Positions 62,639 to 64,000 of a DNA stretch of 64,000 nucleotides are shown here, in pieces. The notes below the pieces were generated by a model. That model was not told where the DNA came from and made no database searches. It saw nothing but the letters and a program-made list of their open reading frames with translations. Numbering within the stretch: the first letter of the stretch is position 1; each line of letters opens with the position of its first letter. The position numbers were made by a program, and so were the translations under genes. The stretch comes from an uncultured Clostridia bacterium (GTDB taxonomy: Bacteria; Bacillota; Clostridia; Lachnospirales; Lachnospiraceae): contig CAOKVX010000001.1 in the NCBI GenBank assembly GCA_948472945.1, positions 124,001 through 188,000 on the forward strand, written 5' to 3'.

Positions 62639-63580
62639 ATGCTGCGTATATTCAAATCACTGGTAGACGGAACTATGACTAATGAGACGGAGATATCAGA
62701 CGGATGCTGGATTTCTTTGATTAATCCCACAAAAGAAGAGATAGACTTGGTTTCGGCAAAATGCAATGTCGATGCGGACGATTTGAGGGCTCCGCTGGAC
62801 GAGGAGGAGCGCTCAAGACTTATGCCGGAAGATAATTATATTCTCATTCTTGTAGATATACCTACTGTTGAGGATAAGGACGGCAAGGTCGGAAGGTATG
62901 TAACAATTCCGCTCGGTATTATTTTAACAGATACGGCAATAATTACTGTGTGCCTTGAAGAAAATGACGTCCTCACATGCTTTATGAACGGAAAGGTCAG
63001 GGGATTTTACACGTTTAAGAAGACGCGCGTAATATTGCAGATTCTTTACAGGAATGCTACGCTGTTTCTACAGTATCTGAGGGCGATAGACAGAAAGAGT
63101 GAGGAGATTGAGGCAAAGCTTCATATCTCACAGAAAAATCAGGAGCTTATTGAGCTTCTTGAACTTGAAAAAAGTCTTGTGTATTTTACAACTTCGCTCC
63201 GTTCTAATGAAGTTGTGCTGGAGAAAATGCTTCGCACGGAGCAGGTAAAAAAATATGCGGACGACGAAGACCTGCTTGAGGATGTAATTATTGAGAACAA
63301 GCAGGCTATTGAGATGGCTAATATATACAGCGGGATTTTGAGTGGTATGATGGATGCTTTTGCGTCTGTAATATCAAATAACCTTAACATCGTTATGAAG
63401 CTTCTTGCTACGATAACAATAGTTTTGTCAATACCGACAATGATTGCAAGTTTTTTTGGAATGAATTTTGTTAACGTCCCTCTCGGCAATCATCCGTACG
63501 GTTTTGCCATTATCACAATAGGAACATGTGCGGTGACAGGAATTGTCGCATTGATATGTGCTAAGAAGAAAATGTTTTAA
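62639..63580 (+). CDS. corA: CorA-family divalent cation (Mg2+) transporter
   Basis: A 313-residue membrane channel. A large cytoplasmic N-terminal domain (about 1-250) is followed by two C-terminal helices joined by the signature GMN loop: PTMIASFFGMNFVNVPLG (about 270-287). This pattern is specific for CorA-type Mg2+ or Co2+ channels; the acidic and helical middle (LIELLELEKSLVYFTTSLRSNEVVLEKML) is the stalk. GGGAGG is eight bases before the ATG. It is followed 15 bases later by a rhomboid-like gene. Confidence 0.94.
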   Translation: MLRIFKSLVDGTMTNETEISDGCWISLINPTKEEIDLVSAKCNVDADDLRAPLDEEERSRLMPEDNYILILVDIPTVEDKDGKVGRYVTIPLGIILTDTAIITVCLEENDVLTCFMNGKVRGFYTFKKTRVILQILYRNATLFLQYLRAIDRKSEEIEAKLHISQKNQELIELLELEKSLVYFTTSLRSNEVVLEKMLRTEQVKKYADDEDLLEDVIIENKQAIEMANIYSGILSGMMDAFASVISNNLNIVMKLLATITIVLSIPTMIASFFGMNFVNVPLGNHPYGFAIITIGTCAVTGIVALICAKKKMF

Positions 63581-63595
63581 TAAAGGAGTCTGTGT

Positions 63596-64000
63596 ATGAA
63601 TCAGAACTGGTTGTACAAACTTGAGAGAAAGTTTGGGAAATATAGGATAAACGGCCTGATGAGATATATAGTCGGTATTCAGATTATAGGCGCGGTTATC
63701 GGACTTATAAATCCGGAGATATATATTACGTTTCTAAGCCTTGATTTCAGTGCGGTTTTCAGAGGGCAGATATGGCGTTTGTTTACATTTCTGTTTTATC
63801 CCGGTATGTCGGTTGATGTGGGCGGTATGTTAACTTTTGCTATAACGGTCTACCTGTATTATATGATAGGCAATACGCTTGAAAATGTATGGGGTTCGTT
63901 CAGATTTACTCTGTATTATGTTTCGGGTGTAGTATTGTCGGTGATAGCGGGATTTATTTTGTATGTCACTGCCGGTATTACATGGTTTACAGGCTTTGAA
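63596..64000 (+). CDS. Rhomboid-like membrane protein, N-terminal part (cut by window end)
   Basis: The frame opens at ATG 63596 with AAAGGAG eight bases upstream and runs off the window after 135 residues. The start is MNQNWLYKLERKFGKYRIN, then a helix (MRYIVGIQIIGAVIGLI), the typical rhomboid-fold phrase SAVFRGQIWRLFTFLFYPG and YLYYMIGNTLENVWGSFRF, which match bacterial rhomboid-type proteins. The catalytic Ser (GxSG) would lie beyond the visible part, so protease activity cannot be judged. It is probably co-transcribed with corA. Confidence 0.8.
   Translation, partial: MNQNWLYKLERKFGKYRINGLMRYIVGIQIIGAVIGLINPEIYITFLSLDFSAVFRGQIWRLFTFLFYPGMSVDVGGMLTFAITVYLYYMIGNTLENVWGSFRFTLYYVSGVVLSVIAGFILYVTAGITWFTGFE

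Overview
The window reads as a chromosomal segment of a low-to-moderate GC, Gram-positive anaerobe of the class Clostridia, most likely a Lachnospiraceae-type gut bacterium. This is inferred from gene content: a K+-dependent membrane pyrophosphatase, a one-chain pyruvate:ferredoxin oxidoreductase, a very large 2-hydroxyacyl-CoA dehydratase activase-type protein, a DUF4846 protein, strong AGGAGG ribosome sites, sigma-A-type promoters and frequent GTG/TTG starts. No rRNA, tRNA, phage, intact insertion sequence or CRISPR array is visible. Coordinates of starts were chosen by Shine-Dalgarno position and often differ from the ORF track.

Layout. 1-3050: end of a monosaccharide ABC transporter operon (binding protein tail, mmsA, mmsB). 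3245-6089: small membrane protein, then hppA behind a consensus promoter and a long, apparently structured leader. 6226-11127: mostly uncharacterised small or envelope proteins (zinc-ribbon protein, LiaF-like protein, HExxH protein, a membrane-anchored protein with a Tyr/Asp-rich tail, an XRE regulator). 11376-14933: nifJ. 15143-21691: a two-component system, a lipoprotein and an ABC exporter whose permease is internally duplicated, arranged as one operon. 21852-24536: a secreted double beta-helix protein. 24742-27178: greA and lysS. 27247-28980: a small accessory scar with a broken XRE regulator, a Phd/RelE-type toxin-antitoxin pair and tandem repeats. 28981-44746: the main biosynthetic cluster, for a phosphate-linked cell-surface glycopolymer resembling teichoic acid: four CDP-glycerol glycerophosphotransferase-like enzymes (two fused to a family 2 glycosyltransferase), TagG/TagH exporter, TagD, an LCP-family ligase, and a dehydratase/aminotransferase/phosphoglycosyl transferase trio that could make and load an amino-trideoxy sugar on the lipid carrier. 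44942-50391: asparaginase, a promoter-structured-RNA-small-ORF unit, DUF4846 protein, a decayed flagellin, an aldo/keto reductase and a broken secreted protein. 50558-57300: patatin-like phospholipase, the 1404-residue activase protein, and a LysM protein with Met/Asn-rich tandem repeats. 57742-64000: a PurF-like protein that lacks the catalytic cysteine, carB, corA and the start of a rhomboid-like protein.

The least explained material is non-coding. One palindromic repeat family occurs three times (8705-8890, 28918-28952, 57361-57411) in three states of internal deletion, two of them apparently in 5' leaders. A second, unrelated palindromic family occurs twice in inverted orientation (55829-56040 and 56253-56383), and a third 22-bp inverted repeat encloses one copy of the first family. 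Four leaders (hppA, the PurF-like gene, the coiled-coil gene at 44942 and the 50-residue ORF at 46736) hold long base-paired elements that I cannot assign to a known riboswitch class. Calls of promoters, terminators and RNA helices are from reading the bases only; no folding or homology search was run.
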